A stretch of 64,000 nt of DNA from Favolaschia claudopus (lineage: Eukaryota > Basidiomycota > Agaricomycetes > Agaricales > Mycenaceae): NCBI GenBank assembly GCA_037176885.1, contig JAWWNJ010000064.1, positions 1,116,001 to 1,180,000 of the forward strand, read 5' to 3'. Below the pieces are notes generated by a model. That model did not search any database. It saw only the letters and a program-made list of their open reading frames with translations, and was not told where the DNA came from. Shown here piece by piece: positions 1-11,066 of this stretch. A program made the translations under genes and the position numbers. Each line of letters begins with the position of its first letter. The first letter of the stretch is position 1.

Positions 1-2566
1 TCGTTCGCTCGAATCGAGCTCTATCCCTCTGAATCGCGCTTTCGGACGTTGATCTAGGCCCCGAAACAGCTTCTTTCGTTTGGCATAAACTCAAGAGCGG
101 CATTGATGATAAATGCTTGAGAGCTTTGACCAAAGAATGAGTCGAGGCGGGGCATAATGACATATTTTGAAACTGTTATCGCGTTAAACCGATTGAGTAC
201 GGAGCGGTATAAGCGCGAAAGAACGTACCTTGCGTGCCAATTCGACGTCATGCAGATCGTCTTTGTGAGGAGGTGCTGGTGGTGAAGTCAGGCTTCGCAG
301 CTGAGCTTGACCTGCATCATGCGCATTGCTGCTTTGGGAATTTCGATTTCAGTCGTGACAGCCTTGTGAGTGTCGAAACCAGGTGCTCAAGATCTGAAAA
401 GGCCCCGTTCTCGAGCTGGTGGAGCAAGTAAAGAGAGTATGGACGAGGTTGAGACTTTGGTCAAGAGGGGGCGTTGAACGCCCTTGAGTTGGTGGTGGGA
501 GCAAGAGTGGGAGCAGGTGGGAGCGTGAACTTTGACGTGACGGAAGTCCGAACGCGATCACGTGGACTCACGTAATCCCTAAATTGCGGTGTGATTCCTG
601 GTTTACTCTCTGTAGAGATTCGTGATTGCAAGGTAGCTACAACTATACAGCTGGTATATTGAGATACAGAGCTATCGGCGGCCAAACCCGGGGGGAAAAA
701 TAAAAGACGCGTTGGAGTCGCTTCAATTATTATGGGAAACGTCAATTGAGGATCGTGTTTCACTCGGGAGATGCCAGCACAGGGAAATCTAGGGAAATAC
801 GTACTCTGAGTTGGTTTAGTAATAGTGCTTCGCCGTTCAAGAAGTTGGAAGCCCTTGGACCTACTTTCAGTCGGAACATCCCGATACAAAGTAAGTAATT
901 CGATTCGAGCAATATCAATCGGGCAGCTTCTCCCCGACACCTGTAAATTGCGATTTCGTTACTCGCACAGTACAAAGCCGTGAAGTTCTCGTGAACATGT
1001 TCCGTGTTGTTACAATTATTTCGGAAATTCCCGAGTCAAGGTCTTCGATGTCAGGGAGTCGACTCAGCGCTGGTTCACTGCCCAGATGTACTCCCACAGA
1101 CGAAATTCATCGCCAAGTAAACACCAATGGCAAGCGAATTCTCGCAGGTGAATGATCTATTGTGGGTATGTGATTGCGCACACGACCAGAAGTTCGGAAA
1201 GAAGCAGCGATTGAAATTTGAAAGAACCAGACTCACTAGGTCATGGCATACCAGAATGGTGGAAATTGACACGACGAGCCGCCTGTAGTGGCGTTAGAAA
1301 GACCCATTCCGAGCACGTTTCCGTATCGCTCGCGACTTGAAAGATAATAGGAATAGACCGAAAGGAAGGTAAGAAGGGAAATGGGCCGGACGTTCGTTGA
1401 TTTTCAACGTTCATCTTCCTTGCATTTTGGAGCTGAATAAATCCGAGACTCCGAGCTCGAGTCTCAGCAAGATTACTGTAATACTTGCCAATCCCGACCG
1501 CAGGTTGCGCTTGATAGGCTTGGAAGGGCGGAATTGGGGCGGAACAAGGCTGCCTCGGCCACTGCCTGCGCATTTGCAATATCCTGGCAAACTGAGAATT
1601 TATTAGCAAGCGCGCCCGACAGGTTGAGGCGATGGGTTGGCACCACAGTAATATCCATTACTTACTCGCCCCGGCGGGGTATTTACGTGTGATCCCATAA
1701 CGAGCTGTGTACCCCAGATTCGCGGGAAACTGTGCCGTATATCCGTCCCGTCAAAAAACTTTGAAAGAAGTAATTACCTACCGGCCTATCCGTGTATTAT
1801 TAACCCCACGCGAGACGGGGATAAATAAGCATTCTGTCCGGGAACAACCAGGAAAGACGGAACCGACGCTGCCGCTGCCGATACTAAACCCAAAACGATG
1901 CAGAGATATCGATATTGAATTCTGAAGCGCACGATCGGGATGAATCTCCGTAGCGGTTCGTGGCTGACCAGAGTAACCTGCTTGAACACACGAACTGACG
2001 TATGCGCGAAGGACCGCGCCTCGCTCGCAGCGGCACAGCACACTTCGAAGTTCGAAGGCACTGGAGAAGCGGACATGCCAAAATCGAGATGATAGCGTGA
2101 ATCTCGGGGAGTGCCGTTTAAATGGGATGTCTTCGGTGATACGTTGGATACGACGCAGCATTCGAGACGTCTACGACCCCGCGAGGCTTGCGCAGAGTTT
2201 GTTTTCCTTGTGCTGTAGGCGAGAGCGGAAGCTTAGAGTGAGGGTGAGCACTCCAAGATCAACATGTGAAAAGGCACAAGATACCGAGCATGCCCATCGT
2301 TTGATAAATTTGCGGCTCGCTAAAACGGGACCAAACGCGTAGTAATAAAGGCGTGGGTACACCTTGCGAACCCCATTGTTCGGTCATCCTTACGGAAGGC
2401 TGAGCTCGAGTGACTAAATTTCGCGACGAGATCTGGTGGGATGTGTTCCAATGGATTGCTTGTATGGTATTGTACAAATATATGGATGCGTCTATGAAGT
2501 GCCAGTGTATGCGTGCAAGAGGATTAGCTGTACAAGTACATATTGCGGATAGAGACGAGACGACGT
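1..2566. other. Gene-poor region, no supported gene
   Basis: Only short open frames on both strands. I could not join them into a protein with a recognisable motif. A minus-strand frame starting with ATG at about 1658 and followed by possible splice sites could be a degraded or orphan gene, but nothing in its residues supports a family. No rRNA or tRNA was seen. Confidence 0.5.
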
Positions 2567-3285
2567 CTAGGTTCGTGGTGGCGGGAGGAGAGCATGGGTG
2601 GGGGTTCGAAGGCGGGGGCTGCACTCCCCATCATGTTGCGTCTGTACGAGATGGCGCAAACGAGTATGGGACGCCTTCTCTGACGGAGGGAGTCCGGTGC
2701 GAATGGTCTTCTTTGTCTCCGGCTGCGTCAAGGAGTCGGAGACGAGGTAAACACTCGTCTTTGTGACAATTGGAGGGGTAGTGAGCCCGGGCGACGAGCA
2801 TGCCGATGGCCGAACTGGCCAGGAGCGCACAGACCAGCGTGATATGGGGGAGTGAGGAGAAGTCGAGCTTGTGACAAGGGATTCGACGGCGGTGCTCGTC
2901 GAAATCGACGACGATATCGAAGGCGGTGAGGGAGGGGATGTTTCCGAATTAACCCAGGATGTGGGATGCGTTTTACGAACGTGGAGTTTGCGCTGGGATG
3001 GGGAGATGAAGATGGAGGGCGTGCTGCGGTGTGCTTCGGTGGATTGGTAGCACTCGAGAGCCCATGTGGAAACGCGAATGGATTTTTGCTGGCTCCAGAA
3101 CGGATCGTCAAGGTCAAGCTCCTCCAGGTCGAGTGGTGGCTCGCACTCGGGCGAGCAGTATATGGATGGCCCGTTCTTGATTAAGACACGCCAGTTTAGA
3201 ACTCCGGATCGACTCGTTGAGATACACTACGCACCACGACAGTAGAACAGGTTGGGCATTCGTCAAGACACCACTGCGAGTCCAT
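2567..3285 (-). CDS. Small protein with N-terminal CxxC...CxxxC zinc-binding-like motif
   Basis: Two exons, 3285-3235 and 3175-2567, joined by a 59 bp intron (GTGCGT...CAAG) in phase 0, give 219 residues. The first 30 residues hold CPTC (residues 10-13) and YCSPEC, a four-cysteine pattern that could bind one zinc. An acidic stretch (LDLEELDLDDPFW) follows, and the rest is rich in Ser, Thr and Pro, probably disordered. The pattern resembles small fungal Ecl1-type life-span/stress factors and zinc-knuckle proteins of basidiomycetes, but that is inference from the cysteine spacing only. The start is the first ATG, and the intron falls between the two cysteine pairs. Neither exon alone would attract attention, so automatic annotation could miss this gene. 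Confidence 0.6.
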
Positions 3286-5129
3286 GGAGGGAAAGGTACA
3301 GAGTCGCAAAGAACCGACCGACTGCTTTTAAACGTTTTGGGCGTCTGGATCTTTCTAAATACGCGTTCTGATGGGGTGTTCGATTGCGATAGAGTCTAGG
3401 CCACATGGAGAATTCGGTGTCTTCTCTCGAATCCGTGACATGACGAATCGGAATCACCCGTGGAAGTATCACAACAAGTCAACAAAGTGTCGGCAATCTG
3501 TAGGCCGCATCGAAAGGCAATACACTACACTGGGTAGAATAAAATCATTCTGTGGCTTGACGTCGGCCCTCGTTTAGCACGACAAGTTCCTATGGTTGCA
3601 GGGTGAGCACAATTATAACAGCTGACGACAAGACAATGATAATGCGACAGTCACACCAAGGGAGGAAAGAAGCCTTCGGTGCGAGAAAGGATGCTCAGAA
3701 GTGCAAGCTGAGAACTAAGCAAAAGATGCGCCCGACGCTGCTGGTTGGAGGGTATGTAGACTAACCAGATTTTGCGGCGGACCCTCTATAGTCTTTGTAT
3801 TTCGAGTGCTTGGCAAGAGGTGACAGCCGACCACTTGGCCAATGGATTCGCGGTAGCCTTAGGTTTTTTTTCGACGACACCAGCGATTTGTTCCCAGCAA
3901 CCTGAACTGGATAAGGCCAGAGCCGAGCTATACCCCATTCCATGGATGTGGTCCAGAAGTGCTGGAATGACGAGTGAATGCTACTGAATGATTGTGGCGG
4001 ACTCGCGATGTCACTGCTCGCCCACACAAAGATTTATTTGCGTGCAGATGGTGGGAGCAACTGCCAGTTGTTGCGACGAATATGGTTGGACGAGAACAGG
4101 AACAGAAGATGGAATAACAGAGTGTCGTATTGGTTGAGAAAAGAAAGCAAACGTTCCTCATCGCGTTTCTTTACCCTTGTTTGCGTCCAGCAGCAACCTC
4201 CTCCTCGTTGGCAGCGGCCAGCCACTACTGTGTTGGTCTACGTCTGGTCTGCGTCGCTACGAACGTATCTCTGCTGGAAGCAAGCGCAACTGCTCACTAG
4301 TACTCTCACTGAGATCTCATGGTACCATAACCGCTACACACAAGACAAACTCAAACTCAAAATCCTCTTCAGTCTGCTCTCTTCAACTTCCAGTCTATTC
4401 TGCTAGTCATCCTTCTGCTCATATGCACCTGCGCATATGTTCGGGCACTTTTTCCAAGCCTAATAGACCGAAATAAAACAGGGTGCATACCTCAATGTCA
4501 CTCTACACCTAATTCCTCCCGCTCAAGTGAAATTAATTTTAGTTTTCTCGGTATCTTCTTCATGTCGGCGCGCGTCGGTACGCGAAATTCTATAGCATCT
4601 CTCAGCGTATGTACCTGACAATACACGCTATGTAGGTGAACGGCTGTCGCCTTACGTGTCGCTCGCGTGCCTTGCAATGGCAACTGCTATATTGATTCAA
4701 TGAACGACATACCATCCTTCTTGTTCCCCGAAAGCTGTTGGCCGTTCCCTCCGCTCTCCTGAGCATGGCCCTCATGTTCTGAAGGACTCGCTTCGAGGTC
4801 CAGACACTTTCTGGCATGTAAACGTGCTGTTCGCGTTTGATAGTACTATGACGTGTCGGCGAATCTACGCTTGCTGGAACGCCGTTAAAGTAAATATAGG
4901 GCCGGTTTTCCCTGCCTATCTCTTCTCAACGCAAAACTTTAGCCATAGAATGCAAACAAAATTAGCACGACACGTTCGATAAGCAACGACGTCACTTGTT
5001 CTTGATATAACTCTTGTGCATCTCATTATCTTGTTCTCAGATATCGGGAATCGCACATTGATTTCCTCAGGGCCCTATACATTTCGAAGAAAGAGTACGA
5101 GGTTTACACTCGACGGACCCCGTTTTTGC
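3286..5129. other. Intergenic region, no supported gene
   Basis: Contains C/T-rich stretches (about 4180-4420) that look like a fungal promoter, but no convincing coding exon follows them. The only frames are short and unrelated to anything I recognise. No repeat or RNA gene was seen. Confidence 0.4.
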
Positions 5130-6612
5130 TCACTGATAACGACTGACGCCTCCTGAAAACTTCTCGAACAAGTCCAACGGGAACGCCGCCGCCATGGCCG
5201 TGTATCCAGCTACATTTGGGTGCAGAAAGTCGCCGGAATTGAAAGTCGGGCTCAGTTGTGCAGGGATCCCAGGGTCGCCGATAACCTTGTCAAAGTCAAT
5301 AACAGCGTCGAACAACCCACTCCTCCTAATGAACGCGTTCACCCGCTGTCTCGTCACCTCACGCACGGGGCTGGAATACGGTTGAATGGTAACGTTCGCC
5401 GGGGCGCTGAACGGCGTGATGGTAGCCGCAAAAATCGGTATTCCAGCGGCATGCACGCGAGTGACGATTTGCTTGTACGCGGCAATGATTCGGTCGCCGA
5501 TAACGGTCTGCGCTTCTGTCGTCGCGGCTTCGACTCCTATGTCATTGACGCCTTCGAAGATCATCGCGTACTTCACGCCCGTCTGTGAGAGAACGTCACG
5601 ATCGATTCGGCCCAGAGCGTTAGGGCCCAATCCGTCCGCGAGAATACGGTTCCCACCAGCGGCCTGGTTATTGACGGATATGTTCGATGTGGCCGAGTTT
5701 TTCTGCATCCGTGCCAAAACGAGGTCAGGCCACCTTGAAGATATGAGCAGAAGTACTTGCGGTGGAAGAGAAGGAAGGCACAGAATACCTGGTATTTCCG
5801 TCCGTGGTGGATTCCCGGCCATCGGTTATACTGTCTCCGACAATGACGAATGCAGAAGCAGAAGCACTGAAGGTTTCCACCGCACTCACGAAGAACCTGT
5901 GTGAACGCACAATTTTTTTTTCAAAACGGAAACGGAAGAAAGCTGCACAAGATTATCTACCAGTGGGCCAGGCTCGTAGTCGATGGGCCGGTAATGTTTT
6001 CAGCATGGACTGCGTTACCAAACGAGATCCATGTCGTCGCTCGGCTGCCTGGGTGGGAAGTGATAGAAAAGCCTGGTTGTCCTTGAGCTAAGTACAGAGT
6101 CACAGTGATGGTTTGTTGAGACTTGATGGGAAATGCTATTGGGTCGGAAACAACGAGAGCACCATTGGGAACACTGAAGCTCGGGCTCCCGCTGAATGTG
6201 AGGTTTTTGAGAGTGGTGGCTATTATTTCGCTGGCACCGGAAACACCTCCAACAGGAAGAGCGACGGTAGCGGCAGTAATATCCAGGTTGTTAACTCCGA
6301 ACGCATTGGAGAAGCGGATGCGTATTTCGTCGCCAGGAATTGTCATATGAAGAGTCTGGCGGATGGTCGAGTTGAAAAATACAGAACTCGATCCATTCTG
6401 GGGTTTGGTGGTAGTTGCGGTCAGAAACACTTCCAAAAAATCAGAGAAACAGTACGCACAAAAGGCGCTGGAGGTAAATTTGTGGTCTCAGTGAGTTGAG
6501 GCATGGCCGTCCAAGCGTCAACCCAATGACCATCAGGCACTACGCCCGCCAGTACATTTTGAATTGCGATGAGAATAATGGTGACGAGGGCGCTCGTGCG
6601 TAGGAAACCCAT
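5130..6612 (-). CDS. Secreted GDSL/SGNH-type esterase
   Basis: Four exons (6612-6460, 6397-5961, 5896-5789, 5733-5130) add up to 1302 nt, 433 residues. Residues 1-22 form a signal peptide ending near VLAG, so the enzyme is probably secreted. A beta-rich N-terminal part (STIRQTLHMTIPGDEIRIRFSN) precedes the SGNH hydrolase domain. That domain has block I GDSITDG with the nucleophile Ser, block III GVNDIG with the oxyanion Asn, and DFLHPN with the Asp and His of the triad. This arrangement is usual for fungal extracellular GDSL lipase/acylhydrolases of about 430 residues. All catalytic blocks are present, so it should be active. The exact substrate (an ester of lipid or plant polymer) cannot be read from sequence. 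It stands alone; the nearest feature upstream is a MITE-like element. Confidence 0.9.
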
Positions 6613-7020
6613 TTTGACACGCTCGTATAAGCGGAAACGCGCCAGACACCCCGCCCCGCTTTATACGAGATCGCAGTGGAGAATCCCTGGGGAAATTCTG
6701 TAAATTGTTCCCCGTATAAATAAATAGAAGTTAGACACGGCCGACGTTCGGCCGCATCGCGAGCGGTCAAGGAATTTAAAGGTAGCCTGGAGGTGACCTG
6801 CTGATCATGGACAGTTTAAATCGCAAGTACGACTTCCGAGCTGCAGGCTCGAAAATCAAGGTGGCGGCGTTGAATTTCGACCATTCCATCTCATGAAGAG
6901 TATAGTCTGAGCGCATAGAGTCTTGGATGTTTCAACAGTAGCATAAAGTCTTGCGTTGAGTGCAGGGCGCGCAAGATATTGCACAACGTCGATGGTTCTG
7001 GTTGAAGTGTGTGCACGGAG

Positions 7021-7049
7021 GATGCCGTAATGGCTAGTATTACGGCATC
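7021..7049. repeat. Perfect 10 bp stem hairpin
   Basis: GATGCCGTAA at 7021-7030 and its exact reverse complement at 7040-7049 enclose a 9 nt loop. It lies 34 bp outside the left end of the MITE-like element. Confidence 0.7.
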
Positions 7050-7082
7050 GAACCAAACCTTCACTTTGACTTAAAGTTAAAC

Positions 7083-7529
7083 CAGGACCCCTGATAATCC
7101 CTTTGGAGGCTAGGTCCCGACCTCGGCCAATTTGCCAAATTTTGTCCGGACGTTTTTGGGCTGAAGATTTCGATTTTTGTCCGGACAGGACCTAGCTCTC
7201 GATGACGTAACGCCCCAAACAGAGGCAATTTCTGTTCCCACGGGGCCAAAAACGCAAAATTTTCTCCGTAACCTCCGTTTTTGTCGTTCTCCGTGGGTTT
7301 TCTGTTCAGATTTGCACCATCAAGCACAATTTCGATGCAGAGAGTGATCTGCCGTCAATTTCGGCAGACCCAATCCGCCCAGTTCAGCGACATTTTGTCC
7401 GGACAGGAACCTAGCTATCCGCGCCCCCAGGTCGAATTTTTGTCCGGTTGGGACCTAGGTTTTGGGCCAAAATTCGCGATTTTTGTCCGGAAAGTGGGCT
7501 AGGCTCCAAGGGTATTGTCAGGGGTCCTG
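7083..7529. mobile_element. MITE-like non-autonomous DNA element with TIRs and TTAAAC duplication
   Basis: 447 bp. The left end starts CAGGACCCCTGA, and the right end is its reverse complement. The two ends match at about 30 of the first 35 positions. Direct copies of TTAAAC lie just outside both ends (7077-7082 and 7530-7535), as expected for a target-site duplication. Inside, the core TTTTGTCCGG occurs five times, often within TTTTTGTCCGGACAGG and followed by CCTAG. Repeated cores of this kind usually bind a transposase. There is no coding frame, so it would need an enzyme supplied in trans. The superfamily cannot be named from 6 bp duplications alone. Confidence 0.75.
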
Positions 7530-7580
7530 TTAAACCTCAGGTTGCAGGCTCCTTGGTCTTCCAAACCGACTCATGAGTCT

Positions 7581-8045
7581 TCTCCTCCCAATTCCCAAGC
7601 ATACACTCGTTTTTTCTGTCCCAGAGACTACAGCTTGCTGTTGTGTCGTTATTCTTGTCTGCCGGCTCTCCGCTTGTCCTTCTTCTGCTGCTCTCGCAAT
7701 AATCAACTGCGACGAACTTGAATCTGTCACTAGCTTTATCTGTCAATGAAGAGAAGACGAAATTCAACCTTTCGGTGGCTTCAGCCCGTCCTTCGGCTGC
7801 TCTCTGAAGACCACAGTCTTCTTCTCCCAATTCCCAAGCATACACTCGTTTTTGTGTCTCCAAAGCTACAGCTTGCCCTTGTGTTGTATTCTTGTCTGTC
7901 GGCTCTCCGCTTGTCCTTCTTCTGCCGCTCTCGCAATAATCAACTGCGATGAACTTGAATCTGTCACTAGCTCTATCTGATGAAGATGAGATTGAGTTTC
8001 TCGGTGCGCTCGAGCCTGTCCTTGCGCTGCTCTCTGAAGACTGCG
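7581..8045. repeat. Two-copy degenerate tandem repeat, period about 239 bp
   Basis: The stretch starting TCCCAATTCCCAAGCATAC near 7587 recurs about 239 bp later. Both copies share the order CTTGTCTG...GGCTCTCCGCTTGTCCTTCTTCTG, CTCGCAATAATCAACTGCG and GAACTTGAATCTGTCACTAG, and both end near TGCTCTCTGAAGAC. The copies differ by substitutions and small indels. No intact coding frame spans it, so it may be a relic of a duplicated gene piece or a mobile element. Confidence 0.7.
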
Positions 8046-8915
8046 TTTGGTCGCGTGAATACTCTATTCATGGCTGTCAACGTTGATACTTGCGACTCTT
8101 TCTCCACTTGGCTAACAGTAATTGAACGCTACCACTCGTGCTCAGTCCACCGCCGTCGATCCTGATAGCATCCAGATACTTACCGCCTGCGAAACGCCGT
8201 GCGAATGTCAACTCTGGGCGCGGTGATCCTCCCTGATACTCCTCCACTATGAACGGTATTCGAAACATCTTGAACACATCTGGTATTGCTTTGATTTGCT
8301 TTCGCCGTATTCCCGTCCCCGAATAGGGAGCCATCATCGAGTCAAGCGCTCAACAACACGACGTTGATACGTAGCTGGTGCTGCGTACCTCCGAACGCAA
8401 ATCAATCTTCGGTGCGCCCCTTCGAGTCCAGCATCACCCTCTATGCCCACGCCAGTAGCACGTCTACACGCGCCTTGATCTTGCCCCTCAATTAATACAT
8501 CCTCTTTGGAAACTACAAGCTCAACGCTGGTATGGACGTTCTAGATATTTTTGCATGTCCTTTGTACCCTGAATATGAAACATTTGTATAACGGGAAGGG
8601 CGGAAAACAAAGGCAGTTATAGGCTTTGGACCGAGTACCGGAGCGGGAGAAGTGATAGAAATGACATGTTGTGCCTGAATGCTAAAGAACACAATCACTC
8701 TCCCCTCTGCTCTCCTGCCAGCATTCACGCTGGCGGCAGACTTTTTACTTAAACGTTTGTAGACGTTTCAGACGGACTGGCGCTCAGTTGTGTAAGTTGT
8801 GTTCTGATGCCCGTTCTGTTTTTGACGTTGTACCTGATGCCAGTGATTGGGTTCTCTCAGTCCTCCACCCACACTCGTTTTCTTCACGCTCATTAACGTC
8901 CAAAATTCGGTAAAA

Positions 8916-10243
8916 ATGTTCACACCACCGCCCTCACCAGGAAGGCCCCCGGCCGATTTGAAGAATGGTCTTGTGCCTCCAAAGGACGGCGCGGTCGCCA
9001 ATATTCCGAATTCTGGGTCCGCGACGCACCCTATGTCGCCAGAAACCTTGAAGCGCCGCATCGGACGAAGAACGAAGTGGACGGTGATCCTGGTGCCCGT
9101 CGTGCTCATCCTCATAGCCGCATCGACGCGCTACCTTACCCATCCTGCGGCTTTTGATATGTTTTCCGACTCTGCGTCATTAAATTGGGAGACTTTCGCG
9201 GAGCAGGCTTCGGACTGGACACCGCACAAGCGGCATGCCCCAGCGCCGCCTTTACTCGAGGTCTCGACAGCAGGGTCCCAAACTGTGAGCGCTGCTTCCC
9301 TAACGGGTGCAGCAGCGTCGACGGCGCCACCTGCGAGCAGTCAGCTACCAATATCAGCTCAGACTGTCCCGACCATTCCTTCCTCACCCCCCGCCCTTCC
9401 GACACCCTTCCCTCAGCCGTTCGACTCGGATTTGAGCCAAAATTTCTCAAGCGTATCGTGTTTCAATTTCTTCGCAAATATGACCAATACTCCCGCGTTT
9501 CGGTCATGTCGGCCCTTCTCTCTCCTTCTCCAGGCGTCTGAGGGTTTCCTTTCGGTATGTACTCTCGTGCTTTCTTGCATCAAGTTCAATCTGACCTTTC
9601 TTTAAAAAGGCCCAAGAGGATTTGGAGCGTTTGAATACTATCGTATGGGGGACGTGTAGCACGACACTGGCAGAGGACGAGTGCTCCTCCAATATCGCTT
9701 GGTTTTCCTCAAATCTTGCTTCGTCGTGTGCCATCGACTTGAAGGATGGGAACGCAATGGCGCTGAATACGCAAATCGGTGAGCTTACCTTGCGCATCAC
9801 CTCTTCCCTGCAGTACTGAATTACATCTAGCATTAAATGCTTTTGGTGTGATGCGGAATGCGGGCTGTCTTGTTGACCCCTCGACCAACACATACTGCTA
9901 CTTGGACGCCGTACGCAACTCCAATCCTTCGGACACGTACTTCTACTCCCTACCCCTTGGGATCAGCATGCCGAACAACACCATCGCGTCTTGTTCTGCA
10001 TGCACCAAGAGTCTGATGACGCTGTATTACGGGGCACTAAAAGACGACGCATCAACACCCACGAAGCTCTCTGCTCTTCAAAGGACGTACTCCAGCGCGG
10101 CGAAGATCGCTGTTGCTGATTGCGGAAACGCATATGCGACGCTGATTGCGAGCCCCAATGGCTCTCTACCTCAGCGAGCGGTCCCAACCCTACTTCTCAG
10201 CGTCGTCCTCATCTTCGCCGTCTCTCTCCTCTCCGTTCCTTGA
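8916..10243 (+). CDS. DUF7729-type membrane-anchored secreted-domain protein
   Basis: Exons 8916-9554, 9610-9778 and 9831-10243 give 406 residues. A short cytoplasmic head is followed by basic residues (KRRIGRRTKW) and one membrane segment (WTVILVPVVLILIAA). A Ser/Thr/Pro/Ala-rich linker comes next, then a Cys-rich extracellular domain with CSTTLAEDEC, CLVDPSTNTYCYLDAV and CSACTKSLM. It ends in a hydrophobic tail (TLLLSVVLIFAVSLL) that could be a second membrane segment or a GPI signal. The Cys-rich part with the YCYLDAV...SCSACTK order is what I know as the fungal DUF7729 family, whose function is unknown. The third-exon acceptor was chosen as the AG at 9829-9830, because the earlier AG at 9812-9813 leads straight to a stop. 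A likely surface protein. Confidence 0.8.
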
Positions 10244-11066
10244 CGCATCCATGCACCATGCACCCCCTCCCCATTCCGACTATCCATACTACACTCACAC
10301 TCTTTCTGTGTTCATTCTTCCGCACGCGGTCGGCCGCTTTCCCTCCTTTCTTTTTCCGGCCCTCCGACTGTCTCATCTTGGGGATCTTAGGTTTTTTTTC
10401 TGATACGAGGAAGGACTGTAAATACTTATTATTTTTATCTGGTAACTCTACTTACTTCCCTTTTACCGCTATTTATCCTCTTCGCGCTCGCATTGCAATT
10501 GTTCGAATACCTCATCATCCGCTACATACCTGATGACTGTCTTTTCTTTACCCCCTGCAGTACCAACCACTGTGTTATATTTTAGACTCTGTCTGGCCGC
10601 TATATCATAGCCAGACCAATTACGCCGCTACCTGTATTCACTCCATACCTCTGTACCCGGCGTCTGCATCAGCTATGACGCTCGTATCTTCCAAGCTTTT
10701 CCATGCGGTGATGTGCGACTGAAAAGGCCTGAACAGATGCAGATTCTCGGATGTGAGCTTCTGTGGCGTGATGCGCATCTTCCGCAGCTGAGGTCGGTGG
10801 GCGACGGAGCGCACCAAGGAATCTCCCGCGGTCGAGCTCGGTGGGTAGGCAGGAACCGGAAATTGAGAAAGAGGGTCAGCATAGAGAGATTTCGGGATCA
10901 AAGGTTCAGTTTGAAGTAGATTCAGAACCTTATTAGTTTTCTAGAACGAACCGAAGCCTTCTTAGCTAGGAAGTGTTCAATTTGTTGTAGTACATTTAGG
11001 TGAAGAGAGATAGAGGAATGCGAGTATGTATCGAAGCCTGATCCAAATCCGAGATATACCGATGCC
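10244..11066. other. Convergent 3' intergenic region
   Basis: Lies between two convergent genes and contains A/T-rich 3' flanks. No coding or RNA feature was seen. Confidence 0.5.

Noticed and set aside
1241..1658. Minus-strand gene start at 1658 with candidate introns
   Set aside because: A spliced path can be drawn, but the product shows no family feature and no clear end, so chance is as likely.
7076..7535. piggyBac-type TTAA insertion for the MITE-like element
   Set aside because: With TTAA as target the two ends are offset by two bases and no longer pair. TTAAAC with CAGGACC ends fits exactly.
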